A DNA stretch of 64,000 bases, taken from positions 62,001 to 126,000 of the forward strand of contig NZ_QAJM01000024.1 in NCBI RefSeq assembly GCF_003852405.1, given 5' to 3'. The notes under the pieces are model-generated. The model ran no database searches. It worked only from the letters and a program-made list of their open reading frames with translations, and was not told the origin of the DNA. How positions within the stretch are numbered: position 1 is the first letter of the stretch; the number at the start of each line of letters is the position of its first letter. Below, in pieces: positions 1 through 9,570 of this stretch. The translations under genes and the position numbers were made by a program. The DNA is from Pseudomonas sp. KBW05. Lineage in GTDB: Bacteria > Pseudomonadota > Gammaproteobacteria > Pseudomonadales > Pseudomonadaceae.

Positions 1-80
1 CAAGCCCGCTCCCACATTCGACCGAGTTCCAACTTTGGAATGCAGTCAAATGTGGGAGCGGGCTTGCTCGCGAAAGCGGT
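1..80. repeat. REP-type inverted repeat pair
   Basis: Two oppositely oriented copies of the Pseudomonas REP core (CAAGCCCGCTCCCACATT at 1-18 and AATGTGGGAGCGGGCTTG at about 49-66) are separated by about 30 bp. It lies at the 3' end of the helicase gene. The left neighbour is outside the window. Confidence 0.85.
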
Positions 81-87
81 CTCGAAA

Positions 88-2778
88 TCAGCGCTTCTCT
101 TGCTTATGGGGCAACGGCGCAAATAACGCCTCGATATCCTCATTACCCAACTGCCAATCCCCCGTCGTACGCCCATCCAGCACGCCCGCTGCCAAGTCGG
201 ACTTTTCCTTCTGCAGATGCTGGATTTTCTCCTCCACCGTGCCCCGCGCAATCATCTTGTACACGAACACCGGCTTCTCCTGACCGATGCGGTACGCGCG
301 GTCGGTGGCCTGGTTCTCCGTGGCCGGGTTCCACCAGGGGTCGTAGTGGATCACCGTGTCCGCTTCCGTGAGGTTCAGGCCCACGCCGCCGGCCTTCAGG
401 CTGATCAGGAAAATCTGTAGCTTGCCGCTCTGAAAGTCCTTCACCGGCGTGCGCCGATCGCGGGTCTGGCCGGTCAACAGGGCGTAGGCAACGCCGCGCT
501 TTTTCAGTTCGGCTTCGATCAGGCTGAGCATCGAGGTGAATTGCGAAAACAACAGAATCCGCCGGCCCTCGGCAAACAGTTCTTCGAGCATTTCCATCAG
601 GCTGTCAAGCTTGCCCGAGCTGCTGCCACGGGCGGGCAGGGCGGCGTCGTTGACCAGGCGCAGGTCACAGCAGACCTGGCGCAGCTTGAGCAGCGCTTCA
701 AGAATGATGATCTGGCTGCGCGCTACGCCCTTGCGGGTGATTTCGTCGCGCACCTTCTTGTCCATGGCCAGGCGCATGGTTTCGTATACGTCGCGCTGGG
801 CTTCGTTGAGATCGACCCAATGGATGATCTCGGTCTTGGGCGGCAACTCCGTGGCCACCTGTTCTTTGGTGCGACGCAGCAGGAAGGGTTTGATCCTACC
901 GTTGAGGTGCTGCAATCGCACTTCGCTGGCGCGCTTTTCGATGGGCACGCGGTAATCGCGGTTGAAGCTCTTCACGTCACCCAGCCAGCCCGGCAGCAGG
1001 AAGTGGAACAGCGACCACAGTTCGCCCAGGTGGTTTTCCAGCGGCGTGCCGCTCAGGCACAGGCGCTGCCGCGCATTCAGCTCGCGCGCGGCCTGGGCCG
1101 CCTTGCTGTTGGGGTTCTTGATGTACTGGGCTTCGTCGAGTATCAGCACATGCAGCGGCTGGGCGGCGAGCAGTTCGATGTCCTTGGGGAGCAGGGCGTA
1201 GGTGGTCAGCAGCAGGTCATAGTCCTGCAGGTTCTTGAAGTGTTTCTTGCGCCCGGCGCCGTAGAGGGCCACTACCTTGAGTTGCGGGGTGAAGTGCGCC
1301 GCTTCATCGAGCCAGTTGGGGATCAGGCTGGTAGGCATCACCACCATGCACGGGCGGTCCAGGCGTCCGGCGTTTTTCTCCATGAGAATATGCGCCAGGG
1401 TTTGCAGGGTTTTGCCCAGGCCCATGTCGTCCGCAAGAATGCCGCCCACATCCAACTGGCGTAGCGACTGCATCCAGCTCAAGCCTTCCAGCTGATATGG
1501 GCGCAAGGTCGCGTTCAGTCCTTCGGGCGCTACGCAGGTGAAATCCTTGATGTCCCGCAGGCGCTGGGCGAAGTTGCGGATTTTTTCGCCGCCCTCCCAT
1601 TGCAGGGGCAGGTCTTCCAGCGGGTTCAAGCGAATGGCATCGGCCTTGGCCAGGCGCAAGGTGGTGGTGCCGGCTTCCTGTAGGTAAAACTCGCCGAGCG
1701 TCGCCAGTACGGGCTTCAATCGGCCGTAGGGCAGCGCCACTTGCAATGGGCCATGGCCGTTGGGCAGGCCGGGGATATTCACCAGGATCAGCTCATCATC
1801 ACGCCGCCGTGCGAGCTTCTCCGGGTTGAGGATTTCGGTGTGGGAGCGCATCAGGTTCAACAGGATCGGCAGCAGGCTCAGGCGCTCGCCGTTGACGATG
1901 ATCCCCAGTTCCAGGTCGAACCAATCGCGCTCCGGCCCCTCGTCGACGGTGGCGTACCAATCGTCAACGGCGCTCAGATCGAAGCCGAAATCGTCATCGA
2001 TCAGCAACTCCCAGCCCTCGGCGCGCAAGGTGGGCGATACGTTCAGGGTGAAGTTCAGCCAGGCGCTGTCATTGACCATCTCGAACAGCTCGCCGGCGCT
2101 TTCCGGCAAGGCTTTGCTCTGGCGCGTGGCGATCTTGAAGCCGAGCAAGCGCAGTTGCTCGCGATAGGGCTGTTCCAGTTCGGGATGGCGCTTGATCCGC
2201 AGGCTTTGGGTGTCCTGGCGGACGATAATGTCGGCGTTCTTCTGCCCGCTGACATAGTTGCCCAGGTAGTTGAACGACAGCGCCGCACGGTGCTGGATAT
2301 AACGCTGCATCTTGCCGTTGCGCGGTTCAAACGCGCTGAATTCGACACTGGCCAGCCACAGGCGCGGCACCGGCGGCACGTCCTCCATCACCACTTGTGG
2401 CAACACCACACGGTTATCCAGCACGGCCTGGAGCTTTTCCAGCAGCTCGGCATCCTGGGCGGCGGCCGGGTAGGCCAGGGTTTCCTGGACCTTGAGCAGC
2501 ACGGCGGCGATGTGTTTGCAGTTGGTATGCACCGGGCAGGTGCAACGGCTGTCGACGAGGATCAGCGTGCCCTTGGCCGATTCGCGCAAGGAGATGGTCT
2601 GCCGGTACACATTGCCACCCGAGCCTTCGCAACTGGCGACGATGGTGCTGTCGCCGCACTCGACGATGCGCACGCGGTTCTCCAGGGCATAACGGCGCCC
2701 GCGCTCCAGGCTCTGCTCTTTAAAGCGATTGGCCCACGACGGGGCCAGGGGTTTGGTCAACTGCGACGTCAGGGGCAT
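88..2778 (-). CDS. SNF2-family DEAD/DEAH helicase with SWIM zinc finger
   Basis: An 896-residue SNF2/Rad54-type ATPase. An N-terminal SWIM zinc finger is visible (C79, C81, C87, H89). The SNF2 N-domain has Walker A (DDMGLGKT) and a DEAQ box (LILDEAQYIKN). The C-terminal helicase domain has the motifs LLFSQFTSML and DRAYRIGQ, which are typical of nucleic-acid translocases that remodel protein-DNA complexes. The gene starts 9 bp after csiV, so mfd-csiV-helicase is probably one transcription unit linked to DNA repair or transcription stress. The family is certain; the cellular role is not known from sequence. It is distinct from RapA, which lacks a SWIM domain. Confidence 0.93.
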   Translation of the reverse strand: MPLTSQLTKPLAPSWANRFKEQSLERGRRYALENRVRIVECGDSTIVASCEGSGGNVYRQTISLRESAKGTLILVDSRCTCPVHTNCKHIAAVLLKVQETLAYPAAAQDAELLEKLQAVLDNRVVLPQVVMEDVPPVPRLWLASVEFSAFEPRNGKMQRYIQHRAALSFNYLGNYVSGQKNADIIVRQDTQSLRIKRHPELEQPYREQLRLLGFKIATRQSKALPESAGELFEMVNDSAWLNFTLNVSPTLRAEGWELLIDDDFGFDLSAVDDWYATVDEGPERDWFDLELGIIVNGERLSLLPILLNLMRSHTEILNPEKLARRRDDELILVNIPGLPNGHGPLQVALPYGRLKPVLATLGEFYLQEAGTTTLRLAKADAIRLNPLEDLPLQWEGGEKIRNFAQRLRDIKDFTCVAPEGLNATLRPYQLEGLSWMQSLRQLDVGGILADDMGLGKTLQTLAHILMEKNAGRLDRPCMVVMPTSLIPNWLDEAAHFTPQLKVVALYGAGRKKHFKNLQDYDLLLTTYALLPKDIELLAAQPLHVLILDEAQYIKNPNSKAAQAARELNARQRLCLSGTPLENHLGELWSLFHFLLPGWLGDVKSFNRDYRVPIEKRASEVRLQHLNGRIKPFLLRRTKEQVATELPPKTEIIHWVDLNEAQRDVYETMRLAMDKKVRDEITRKGVARSQIIILEALLKLRQVCCDLRLVNDAALPARGSSSGKLDSLMEMLEELFAEGRRILLFSQFTSMLSLIEAELKKRGVAYALLTGQTRDRRTPVKDFQSGKLQIFLISLKAGGVGLNLTEADTVIHYDPWWNPATENQATDRAYRIGQEKPVFVYKMIARGTVEEKIQHLQKEKSDLAAGVLDGRTTGDWQLGNEDIEALFAPLPHKQEKR

Positions 2779-2787
2779 GGTGCGTGA

Positions 2788-3357
2788 TCAGTCCTGAACG
2801 TCGGGCGGTGGTGCACTGGGCGGCTTGGCGGTCAACGAGGTGATCTTGATCAGCAGCGCCAGGTGGCCGCCGTCCAGGTAGTTGAGTTGGTTGTTCTTGG
2901 TGCGCACGTCCGTCTGGCTCAGGTGTTCGCTGGCGACCACGCTGCCGTTGCTGTCAAATTGGTTGATCCAGAAGTTCGCGTCGATGTCGGTGAAACGGCC
3001 CAGTTGCAGGTTGAGCACACCCTCGATAGGGAACTGGCCGAACTGTTCCTGGCCATCGGTGATGGCGATTTTCACCGGTTGCTCGCCGAGGTTTTGCTCC
3101 CAGGCTTTGTGCGCGAGCACGGTGTAGCTGTTATCGGCGCTGAGCTTGTCGACGATATTGTTCAGGCGTGGCGGGCTCAGTTTGTCGGAATCCAGGCGCA
3201 TAGCCCCGGCATCCCAGTTTTCCGGCGCGGCGCGGCTGTTGATCACCGGCTCCGCATTCTGGCGCACCAGGATCATTTCCACCTGGTACGGGCTGTCGGC
3301 AAACGCCGACGGGGCCACGACCACCAACAACAGGCTCAAAATGCGGAACAGGCGCAT
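2788..3357 (-). CDS. csiV: CsiV family protein
   Basis: A small exported protein (189 residues from the preferred start) with an N-terminal signal peptide (MRLFRILSLLLVVVAPSAFA) followed by a CsiV/DUF2803-like region. Family members are periplasmic proteins linked to peptidoglycan; in Vibrio CsiV activates chromosome II-encoded wall-remodelling functions. An upstream ATG at 3372 overlaps the mfd stop as ATGA. AAGGA seven bases before the ATG at 3357, and a signal peptide that begins there, favour the shorter form. The downstream position next to mfd is the usual arrangement in Pseudomonas. Confidence 0.8.
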   Translation of the reverse strand: MRLFRILSLLLVVVAPSAFADSPYQVEMILVRQNAEPVINSRAAPENWDAGAMRLDSDKLSPPRLNNIVDKLSADNSYTVLAHKAWEQNLGEQPVKIAITDGQEQFGQFPIEGVLNLQLGRFTDIDANFWINQFDSNGSVVASEHLSQTDVRTKNNQLNYLDGGHLALLIKITSLTAKPPSAPPPDVQD

Positions 3358-3368
3358 TGGGGCGTCCT

Positions 3369-6300
3369 TCATACGGATTTCGGAATGAGGCGCTCAAACA
3401 ACGCCTCCAATGTATTAAAGCGTTCTTCGGCGCGTTCCATCGGCACCATGAACTTGAACAGCGTAGCCCCTTCGAACTTGTAGCGGTTGGGCTGGCCCTG
3501 GATCAGCTTGATCAGCACCAGCGGGTCCACCGGCGTCTGCGCTTCAAACTCGATGCGCCCGCCTTGCGGCCCGGCATCGACTTTCTTGATGCCCAACTGC
3601 TCGGCCTGCAATTTCAGCAGGGTCAGGCGCACCAGGTTCTTGGTCGGTTCCGGCAGCAGGCCGAAGCGGTCGATCATCTCGACTTGCAGGTCCTTGAGGC
3701 CTTCTTCGTCGGTGGCCGAGGCGATGCGCTTGTACAGGATCAGCCGTGCGTGCACGTCGGGCAGGTAGTCTTCGGGGATCAACGCCGGCAAGCGCAGGTT
3801 GATTTCCGGGCCGCCGCCCAGCGGTTGGTCGAGGTTCGGCTGTTCGCCCTTGCGGATGGCTTTTACGGCGCGTTCGAGCATCTCCATATAAAGCGTGAAG
3901 CCTACCGCTTGGATCTGCCCGCTCTGGCCGTCGCCCAGCAGTTCGCCGGCGCCACGGATTTCCAGGTCGTTGGTGGCCAGCACAAAACCGGCGCCCAGGT
4001 CCTGGGTGTTGGCGATGGCTTCCAGGCGCTTCTCGGCGTCGGACGTGATCTGTTGGCGCGGCGGCGTGAGCAGATAGGCATACGCCTGGTGGTGACTACG
4101 CCCGACGCGGCCACGCAGCTGGTGCAACTGCGCCAGGCCGAACTTGTCGGCGCGCTCGATGATGATGGTGTTGGCGCTTGGCACGTCGATGCCGGTCTCG
4201 ATGATGGTCGAGGCGATCAGCACGTTGAAGCGCTTGTGGTAGAAGTCGCTCATCACTTGTTCGAGTTCGCGCTCGCGCATCTGCCCGTGGCCGATGGCGA
4301 TACGTGCCTCCGGCACCAGCTCGGCGAGGTCGGCGGCGCATTTCTCGATGGTCTTTACGTCGTTGTGCAGGTAGTACACCTGCCCGCCGCGCAGCAGTTC
4401 GCGCAACAACGCTTCCTTGACCGTGCTTTTGTTCTGCTCCATCACGAAGGTGCGCACCGACAAACGACGCGCCGGCGGCGTGGCGATGATCGACAGGTCG
4501 CGCATGCCCGACACTGCCATGTTCAGCGTGCGCGGAATCGGCGTGGCGGTGAGGGTGAGGATGTCGACTTCACTGCGCAGGGCCTTGAGCTGTTCTTTCT
4601 GGCGCACGCCAAAGCGGTGTTCTTCGTCGATGATCACCAGGCCCAGGTTCTTGATCTTCACATCGTCCGACAGCAGCTTGTGGGTGCCGATCACGATGTC
4701 GATCTTGCCTTCGGCCAAATCGGCGATGGCGGCATTCACTTCCTTGGCCGACTTGAAGCGGCTCATCACTTCCACGGTCACCGGCCAGTCGGCGAAGCGG
4801 TCGCGGAAGCTGTTGTAGTGTTGCTGGGCGAGCAGGGTGGTGGGCACCAGGATCGCCACTTGACGGCCGCCGTGTACGGCGATGAACGCGGCGCGCATGG
4901 CCACTTCGGTCTTGCCGAAACCCACGTCGCCACACACCAGGCGGTCCATCGGCTTGGGCGCGAGCATGTCGGCGCGCACCGCTTCGATGGTGGTTTGCTG
5001 GTCTGGGGTTTCTTCGAAGGGGAAGCCGGCGCTAAAGGTGGCGTAGTCGGCTTTCGGGTCGGCGAACGCATAACCTTCGCGCGCCGCGCGGCGGGCATAG
5101 ATGTCGAGCAGTTCGGCGGCGACGTCGCGCACTTGCTCGGCGGCCTTGCGCTTGGCTTTCTGCCAGGTCTCGGAGCCCAGGCGGTGCAACGGCGCGAGGG
5201 CATCGTCGCTGCCGGTGTAGCGGGCGATCAGGTGCAGGCTGGCCACCGGCACGTAGAGCTTGGCGCCTTCGGCGTATTCCATGGTGAGGAATTCGGCGGC
5301 CTGGTTGTCGATCTCCAGGGTCTGCAGGCCGAGGTAACGGCCGACGCCATGGTCAATGTGCACCACCGGCGCGCCCTCGCGCAGTTCGGTGAGGTTCTTG
5401 ATGACTGCGTCGTTGTTGGCGTCGGCGCGTTTTTCCCGGCGGCGGCGCTGCATCACGCGTTGGCCGAACAGCGGGCTCTCGGCGATCAGTGCCAGCGCCG
5501 GGTCATCCAGCAGCAAACCTTCGTCCAGCGGTGCAATGGTGATCGCCAGGCGGTCTTTGCCTTTGACGAAGTCCGGCCAGCTGTCGACGGTTTTTGGCCG
5601 CAGCTTCAGGCGTTCCAGCAGCTCCAGCAGGACTTCGCGGCGGCCGGCGGATTCGGCGGTAAACAGCACGCGGCCGGGGAAGTCGCCGAGGAAGTTGGAC
5701 AGCGCTTCCAGTGGCTGGTTGGCTTTGGCTTCAATCGCCAGGTTAGGCAGCGCCTGCGCGGGGAAGCGTTCACGGCCACTGCCGGCGTCCACGTCCTGCT
5801 GACTGGCGACCACGCGCGGCCAGCTTTTCAGGCGGGCGAAGCAGTCTTCCACCGGCAGGAACAGCTCGGCGGGCGGCAATAAAGGCCGGGACGGATCGAC
5901 GCGGCGCTCTTCGTAGCGGTTGCGCACGTCGTTCCAGAAGTTTTCCGCCGCTTGCTCGATGCCCGGCAGTGAGAACACTTGGGTGTCCTGGGGCAGGTAA
6001 TCGAACAGCGTGGAGGTTTCGTCGAAGAACAGCGGCAGGTAGTACTCGATACCGGCGGGTGTAATCCCGCTGCTCAAGTCCTGGAAGATCGGGCAACGAC
6101 GGAAGTCCACGTCAAAGCGTTCACGGAAGCGTGCCTTGAAGCGGGTGACCGCGTCTTTTTGCAGCGGGAATTCCCGTGCGGGCAGCAGCTTGACCGAATC
6201 CACCTTGTCGATGGAGCGCTGGTTTTCCGGGTCGAAGGTGCGCAGGGTCTCGATTTCGTCGTCGAACAGGTCGATGCGATAGGGCAGTTTGCTGCCCATC

Positions 6301-6818
6301 GGGAACAGGTCGATCAGTGCACCGCGCACCGCGAACTCACCGTGCTCGTACACCGTGTCCACGCAACGGTAGCCGCTGGCTTCCAGGCGTGTGCGCATCT
6401 GCTCGACATCGAGCTTCTGGCCGATATCCAGCACCAGGCTGCTGCCCAGCAGGAATTTGGTCGGCGCCAGGCGATGCAGGGCTGTGGTGATCGGCACCAC
6501 CAGCACGCCGTGGGCCAGTTCCGGCAGACGGTAGAGGCTGGCGATGCGCTGGGAGATGATGTCCTGGTGCGGCGAGAACAGGTCGTAGGGCAGGGTTTCC
6601 CAGTCGGGAAAATGCAGCACCGGCAAATCGGGGGCGAAGAAGCTCAGCTCCTGCTCCAACCGTTCGGCGCTTTGGCTGTCGGCGGTCAGCAGCAGGGTAA
6701 AGCGCTTGGCTGCGCTGGCAGCCTCGGCAATGGCCAGGCTCAGGGCGGCACCGGGCAGGTTGCCCCAGTGCTGTTTGCCTGCCGCAGCAGGGAGAAGCGG
6801 TAGACGCAGGACGGGCAC
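3369..6818 (-). CDS. mfd: transcription-repair coupling factor Mfd
   Basis: A 1149-residue superfamily 2 translocase, full length for Mfd. It removes RNA polymerase stalled at lesions and recruits UvrA. The N-terminus has the UvrB-like module (FFAPDLPVLHFPDWETLPYD). The RNA-polymerase-interaction domain comes next (HIDHGVGRYLGL). The RecG-like motor has Walker A (GDVGFGKTE), a DEEH box (IIDEEHRFGV) and the helicase C motifs (ASTIIETGIDVPSANTIIIE, QLRGRVGR). The TRCF C-terminal domain is present. It is transcribed divergently from the dehydrogenase gene and overlaps csiV, which suggests cotranscription. Confidence 0.98.
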   Translation of the reverse strand: MPVLRLPLLPAAAGKQHWGNLPGAALSLAIAEAASAAKRFTLLLTADSQSAERLEQELSFFAPDLPVLHFPDWETLPYDLFSPHQDIISQRIASLYRLPELAHGVLVVPITTALHRLAPTKFLLGSSLVLDIGQKLDVEQMRTRLEASGYRCVDTVYEHGEFAVRGALIDLFPMGSKLPYRIDLFDDEIETLRTFDPENQRSIDKVDSVKLLPAREFPLQKDAVTRFKARFRERFDVDFRRCPIFQDLSSGITPAGIEYYLPLFFDETSTLFDYLPQDTQVFSLPGIEQAAENFWNDVRNRYEERRVDPSRPLLPPAELFLPVEDCFARLKSWPRVVASQQDVDAGSGRERFPAQALPNLAIEAKANQPLEALSNFLGDFPGRVLFTAESAGRREVLLELLERLKLRPKTVDSWPDFVKGKDRLAITIAPLDEGLLLDDPALALIAESPLFGQRVMQRRRREKRADANNDAVIKNLTELREGAPVVHIDHGVGRYLGLQTLEIDNQAAEFLTMEYAEGAKLYVPVASLHLIARYTGSDDALAPLHRLGSETWQKAKRKAAEQVRDVAAELLDIYARRAAREGYAFADPKADYATFSAGFPFEETPDQQTTIEAVRADMLAPKPMDRLVCGDVGFGKTEVAMRAAFIAVHGGRQVAILVPTTLLAQQHYNSFRDRFADWPVTVEVMSRFKSAKEVNAAIADLAEGKIDIVIGTHKLLSDDVKIKNLGLVIIDEEHRFGVRQKEQLKALRSEVDILTLTATPIPRTLNMAVSGMRDLSIIATPPARRLSVRTFVMEQNKSTVKEALLRELLRGGQVYYLHNDVKTIEKCAADLAELVPEARIAIGHGQMRERELEQVMSDFYHKRFNVLIASTIIETGIDVPSANTIIIERADKFGLAQLHQLRGRVGRSHHQAYAYLLTPPRQQITSDAEKRLEAIANTQDLGAGFVLATNDLEIRGAGELLGDGQSGQIQAVGFTLYMEMLERAVKAIRKGEQPNLDQPLGGGPEINLRLPALIPEDYLPDVHARLILYKRIASATDEEGLKDLQVEMIDRFGLLPEPTKNLVRLTLLKLQAEQLGIKKVDAGPQGGRIEFEAQTPVDPLVLIKLIQGQPNRYKFEGATLFKFMVPMERAEERFNTLEALFERLIPKSV

Positions 6819-7173
6819 GGAAGGTTGAGCTCCAAGCGTTGCGACAAAGTCGGTAATTGTAACGGTCCTAGGCGCCGTCTGTCAGTTGCTGACTGAGCCT
6901 ATTACGGTTTGTAGGAAATGTAGTGGCTAAGACAAACAAAGGCGGGTTTTGACTCATTATGTAGTGCCAAAACTGCTCAGGTTTTCGGAGGGTTACGGAC
7001 AAGTCGTGAGCTTCGCTTAACTGGTGGCCTTCTGGAACCCGCGTATTTACTGGGCTCCAGCGGGGTGCGTTTTTTTCGCAAGCACTTTTTGTTGCCTGGG
7101 GCGCATTGCTCCGAGGCCGGTCGGGCGGCATAATGTAGCCCCTTTTTTCTGCCCCTACATGTGGAAGGTTCCC
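6819..7173. other. divergent intergenic region mfd/gap
   Basis: About 355 bp between two divergent genes. Apart from the promoter candidate listed separately I see no RNA gene or further coding sequence. It must carry the promoters for both directions. Confidence 0.6.
7106..7134 (+). promoter_or_regulatory. candidate sigma-70 promoter of gap
   Basis: TTGCTC at 7106-7111 and CATAAT at 7129-7134 are separated by 17 bp, a good spacing for a housekeeping sigma factor. Transcription would begin near 7141, about 33 bases before the GTG start codon. This is an inference from sequence only. Confidence 0.45.
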
Positions 7174-8622
7174 GTGACTCAGAAGCCCGACCAGTGTCTT
7201 GGTGAATGGATCGACCGTGAAGCACTCGCAGAAGCGATGATTCCGCTTATCGGCCAGCTGTACCGCAATAACAATGTGGTGAGCTCGATCTATGGCCGCA
7301 GCCTGATCAACCAGTCTGTCATCGCGATTCTCAAAGCCCACCGCTTTGCGCGTCACCGTTCTGCCGACGACAGCGAACTCTCCGTCCACGAAACATTCCC
7401 ACTGCTCAAGGCCATGAGCGAGCTCAAGCTCGGCGCGGCTTCGGTAGACCTGGGCAAGTTGGCCTATAAATTCCGCAAGGAAGGCGCTGGGCGTACCGCC
7501 GAGCAGTTCGTGCGTGAAGAAATGGCCGATGTGGTTGGCCAGCAAAACGCCGCTGCCCGTAAAGGCACCGACGTTGTGCTGTACGGCTTCGGTCGTATCG
7601 GCCGTCTGCTGGCGCGCATCCTCATCGAAAAAACCGGCGGCGGCGACGGCCTGCGTCTGCGTGCCATCGTGGTGCGCAAAGGCGCCGACAATGACCTGAC
7701 CAAACGCGCGAGCCTCTTGCGTCGAGACTCGGTACACGGTCCGTTCAACGGCACCATCGTCATCGACGAAGAAAACAACACCATCACCGCCAACGGTAAC
7801 CTGATCCAGGTGATCTACGCGAAGAACCCGGCTGAAGTGGACTACACCCAGTACGGCATCAAAGACGCGCTGCTGGTGGACAACACCGGCGTATGGCGTG
7901 ATGCCGAAGGCCTGGGCCAACACTTGGCCTGCCCGGGTATCGACCGCGTTGTCCTGACCGCTCCGGGCAAGGGCAAGCTGAAGAACATCGTTCACGGCAT
8001 CAACCATGGCGAAATCACCGCTGACGACAAGATCGTGTCCGCCGCTTCCTGCACCACCAACGCCATCGTGCCGGTGCTGAAGGCTGTGAATGACAAGTTC
8101 GGTATCGTCAACGGTCACGTTGAGACGGTTCACTCGTACACCAACGACCAGAACCTGATCGACAACTTCCACAAGGGCGATCGCCGTGGCCGTAGCGCTG
8201 CGTTGAACATGGTGATCACCGAGACCGGTGCTGCCACCGCTGCTGCCAAGGCCCTGCCTGAGCTGGCCGGCAAGCTGACCGGTAACGCGATCCGCGTGCC
8301 GACGCCAAACGTGTCGATGGCCATTCTCAACCTGAACCTTGAGAAAGCCGCCACCCGTGAAGAGATGAACGAGTACCTGCGCTTCATGGCGCTGCACTCC
8401 GATCTGCATAAGCAAATCGACTTCGTCAACTCGCAGGAAGTGGTTTCCACCGACTTCGTGGGCTCGCGCCACGCCGGTGTGGTGGACGCCGAGGCGACCA
8501 TTACCCAGGACAACCGTGTTGTGCTGTACGTGTGGTACGACAACGAGTTCGGCTACAGCTGCCAGGTGGTTCGCGTGATGGAAGATATGGCCGGGGTCAA
8601 CCCGCCTGCGTTTCCGCGCTAA
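7174..8622 (+). CDS. gap: glyceraldehyde-3-phosphate dehydrogenase, long Pseudomonas type
   Basis: An NAD(P)-dependent GAPDH for the glycolysis/gluconeogenesis triose-phosphate step. From the GTG at 7174 it has 482 residues. This includes an N-terminal extension of about 130 residues that ordinary 330-residue GAPDHs lack, followed by the Rossmann motif (YGFGRIGRLLARIL) and the catalytic cysteine in SAASCTTNA (about C293). The GTG start is preferred because GGAAGG lies 5 bases before it. An in-frame ATG at 7159 has no ribosome site. Pseudomonads carry this long form opposite mfd. Its coenzyme preference cannot be read from sequence. Confidence 0.93.
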   Translation: MTQKPDQCLGEWIDREALAEAMIPLIGQLYRNNNVVSSIYGRSLINQSVIAILKAHRFARHRSADDSELSVHETFPLLKAMSELKLGAASVDLGKLAYKFRKEGAGRTAEQFVREEMADVVGQQNAAARKGTDVVLYGFGRIGRLLARILIEKTGGGDGLRLRAIVVRKGADNDLTKRASLLRRDSVHGPFNGTIVIDEENNTITANGNLIQVIYAKNPAEVDYTQYGIKDALLVDNTGVWRDAEGLGQHLACPGIDRVVLTAPGKGKLKNIVHGINHGEITADDKIVSAASCTTNAIVPVLKAVNDKFGIVNGHVETVHSYTNDQNLIDNFHKGDRRGRSAALNMVITETGAATAAAKALPELAGKLTGNAIRVPTPNVSMAILNLNLEKAATREEMNEYLRFMALHSDLHKQIDFVNSQEVVSTDFVGSRHAGVVDAEATITQDNRVVLYVWYDNEFGYSCQVVRVMEDMAGVNPPAFPR

Positions 8623-8639
8623 GCCTTTGCGCTGAATGA

Positions 8640-8668
8640 AAAAGCCCCGACTGGTTCGGGGCTTTTTT
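8640..8668 (+). terminator. rho-independent terminator of gap
   Basis: Stem AGCCCCGA/TCGGGGCT (8643-8662) with a 4-base loop followed by a run of T, starting 18 bp after the gap stop codon. Confidence 0.9.
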
Positions 8669-8701
8669 ATGCCTGAAGGTTTTGTGGGGGCTGTAGGGGC
8701 C

Positions 8702-8799
8702 TCATCGCAGGCAAGCCAGCTCCCACATTGGACCGGGTTCACACATTTCCATTTGTGAATCCATTCACCTGTGGGAGCGGGCTTGCCCGCGATGGCGGC
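8702..8799. repeat. REP-type inverted repeat pair, mixed subtypes
   Basis: The left arm has the GGCAAGCCAGCTCCCACATT subtype and the right arm the GTGGGAGCGGGCTTGCCCGC subtype, about 40 bp apart. It lies between two convergent genes. Confidence 0.85.
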
Positions 8800-8814
8800 A
8801 GCACTGACACACCC

Positions 8815-9336
8815 TCAATTCAGCAACCCCTCCGACAACCCCTTGGGCGCCAACCAAATCCCCAGGTAAGCCCGCGCCAGTTCTTCATCGGTGCTGCTGA
8901 ACACCACCTCCCCATTGATTTCCAGATTCAACCCACGCCCAGGGCGAAAATCCAGCGCATACCGATCACCCTTCTGGATGTCGCGAAAGCGGGCATGTAA
9001 TTTTTCTACCTCGGGTTTCAATCGTGCGCTGACCCGCTGGCGCTCCAGCGTGGTATTGGCCGCCTTGATCACATCGCCACGGTCGATATCGCGAAAGTAA
9101 TACAGCTCCAGGCGCAGGGCCTTTTGCTGCGCCCAGGCGAGCTTGGCGCGCACCTCGGCCGGGGCATACAGCGCTGCCGCGTAGACATCCGCCCAGAGGT
9201 AGGTCAGCACCACCTGGTTTTTCAAGGCCAGCTCACGTGATTGCGCAGGAAAACCGGCTTGCCTGAGCCGGTCGGCTTCATTGGCTTGAACCATGACCGA
9301 CAACATCATCAATAAACAGAAAGCGACATGCCGCAT
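8815..9336 (-). CDS. exported chalcone isomerase-like protein
   Basis: A 173-residue protein with a cleavable signal peptide (MRHVAFCLLMMLSVMVQANE) and a chalcone-isomerase-fold domain as in bacterial chalcone_3 proteins (VVLTYLWADVYAAALYAP near the start, and the C-terminal FRPGRGLNLEINGEVV). Bacterial members are not flavonoid enzymes as far as is known, and the function is unassigned. The ATG at 9336 is chosen because the signal peptide begins there. The longer reading to 9477 adds 47 unconvincing residues. Confidence 0.75.
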   Translation of the reverse strand: MRHVAFCLLMMLSVMVQANEADRLRQAGFPAQSRELALKNQVVLTYLWADVYAAALYAPAEVRAKLAWAQQKALRLELYYFRDIDRGDVIKAANTTLERQRVSARLKPEVEKLHARFRDIQKGDRYALDFRPGRGLNLEINGEVVFSSTDEELARAYLGIWLAPKGLSEGLLN

Positions 9337-9570
9337 AATGGCCCGTCCTGCAAAGGTGCTTGCTGGCAGTGTAATTGCAATTTCCTTACGCTGTAGTAAC
9401 GGCAAGACTGGCCTACGACGCGACCAAGGGTTAATGTGCGCGGCGTTGAGCCTTATATAGACTGTGCCCCGGTTCACACACTTGAGCCAAAATGTCCTTC
9501 ATGACCGCTGGCCGCGGCATGATTTAGCCAGGCGTCCAACCGTACGCCTGGCCTGTTCTGAGGAGTACGC

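Noticed and set aside
3357-5882. An 841-codon open frame on the plus strand opposite mfd
   Set aside because: It is a shadow of mfd third-codon GC bias; its translation is low-complexity in V, Q, G, H and matches nothing, while the opposite strand encodes full-length Mfd.
6868-8742. A 624-codon open frame on the minus strand opposite gap
   Set aside because: Antisense shadow of the GAPDH gene with typical H/V/Q-rich composition and no ribosome site.
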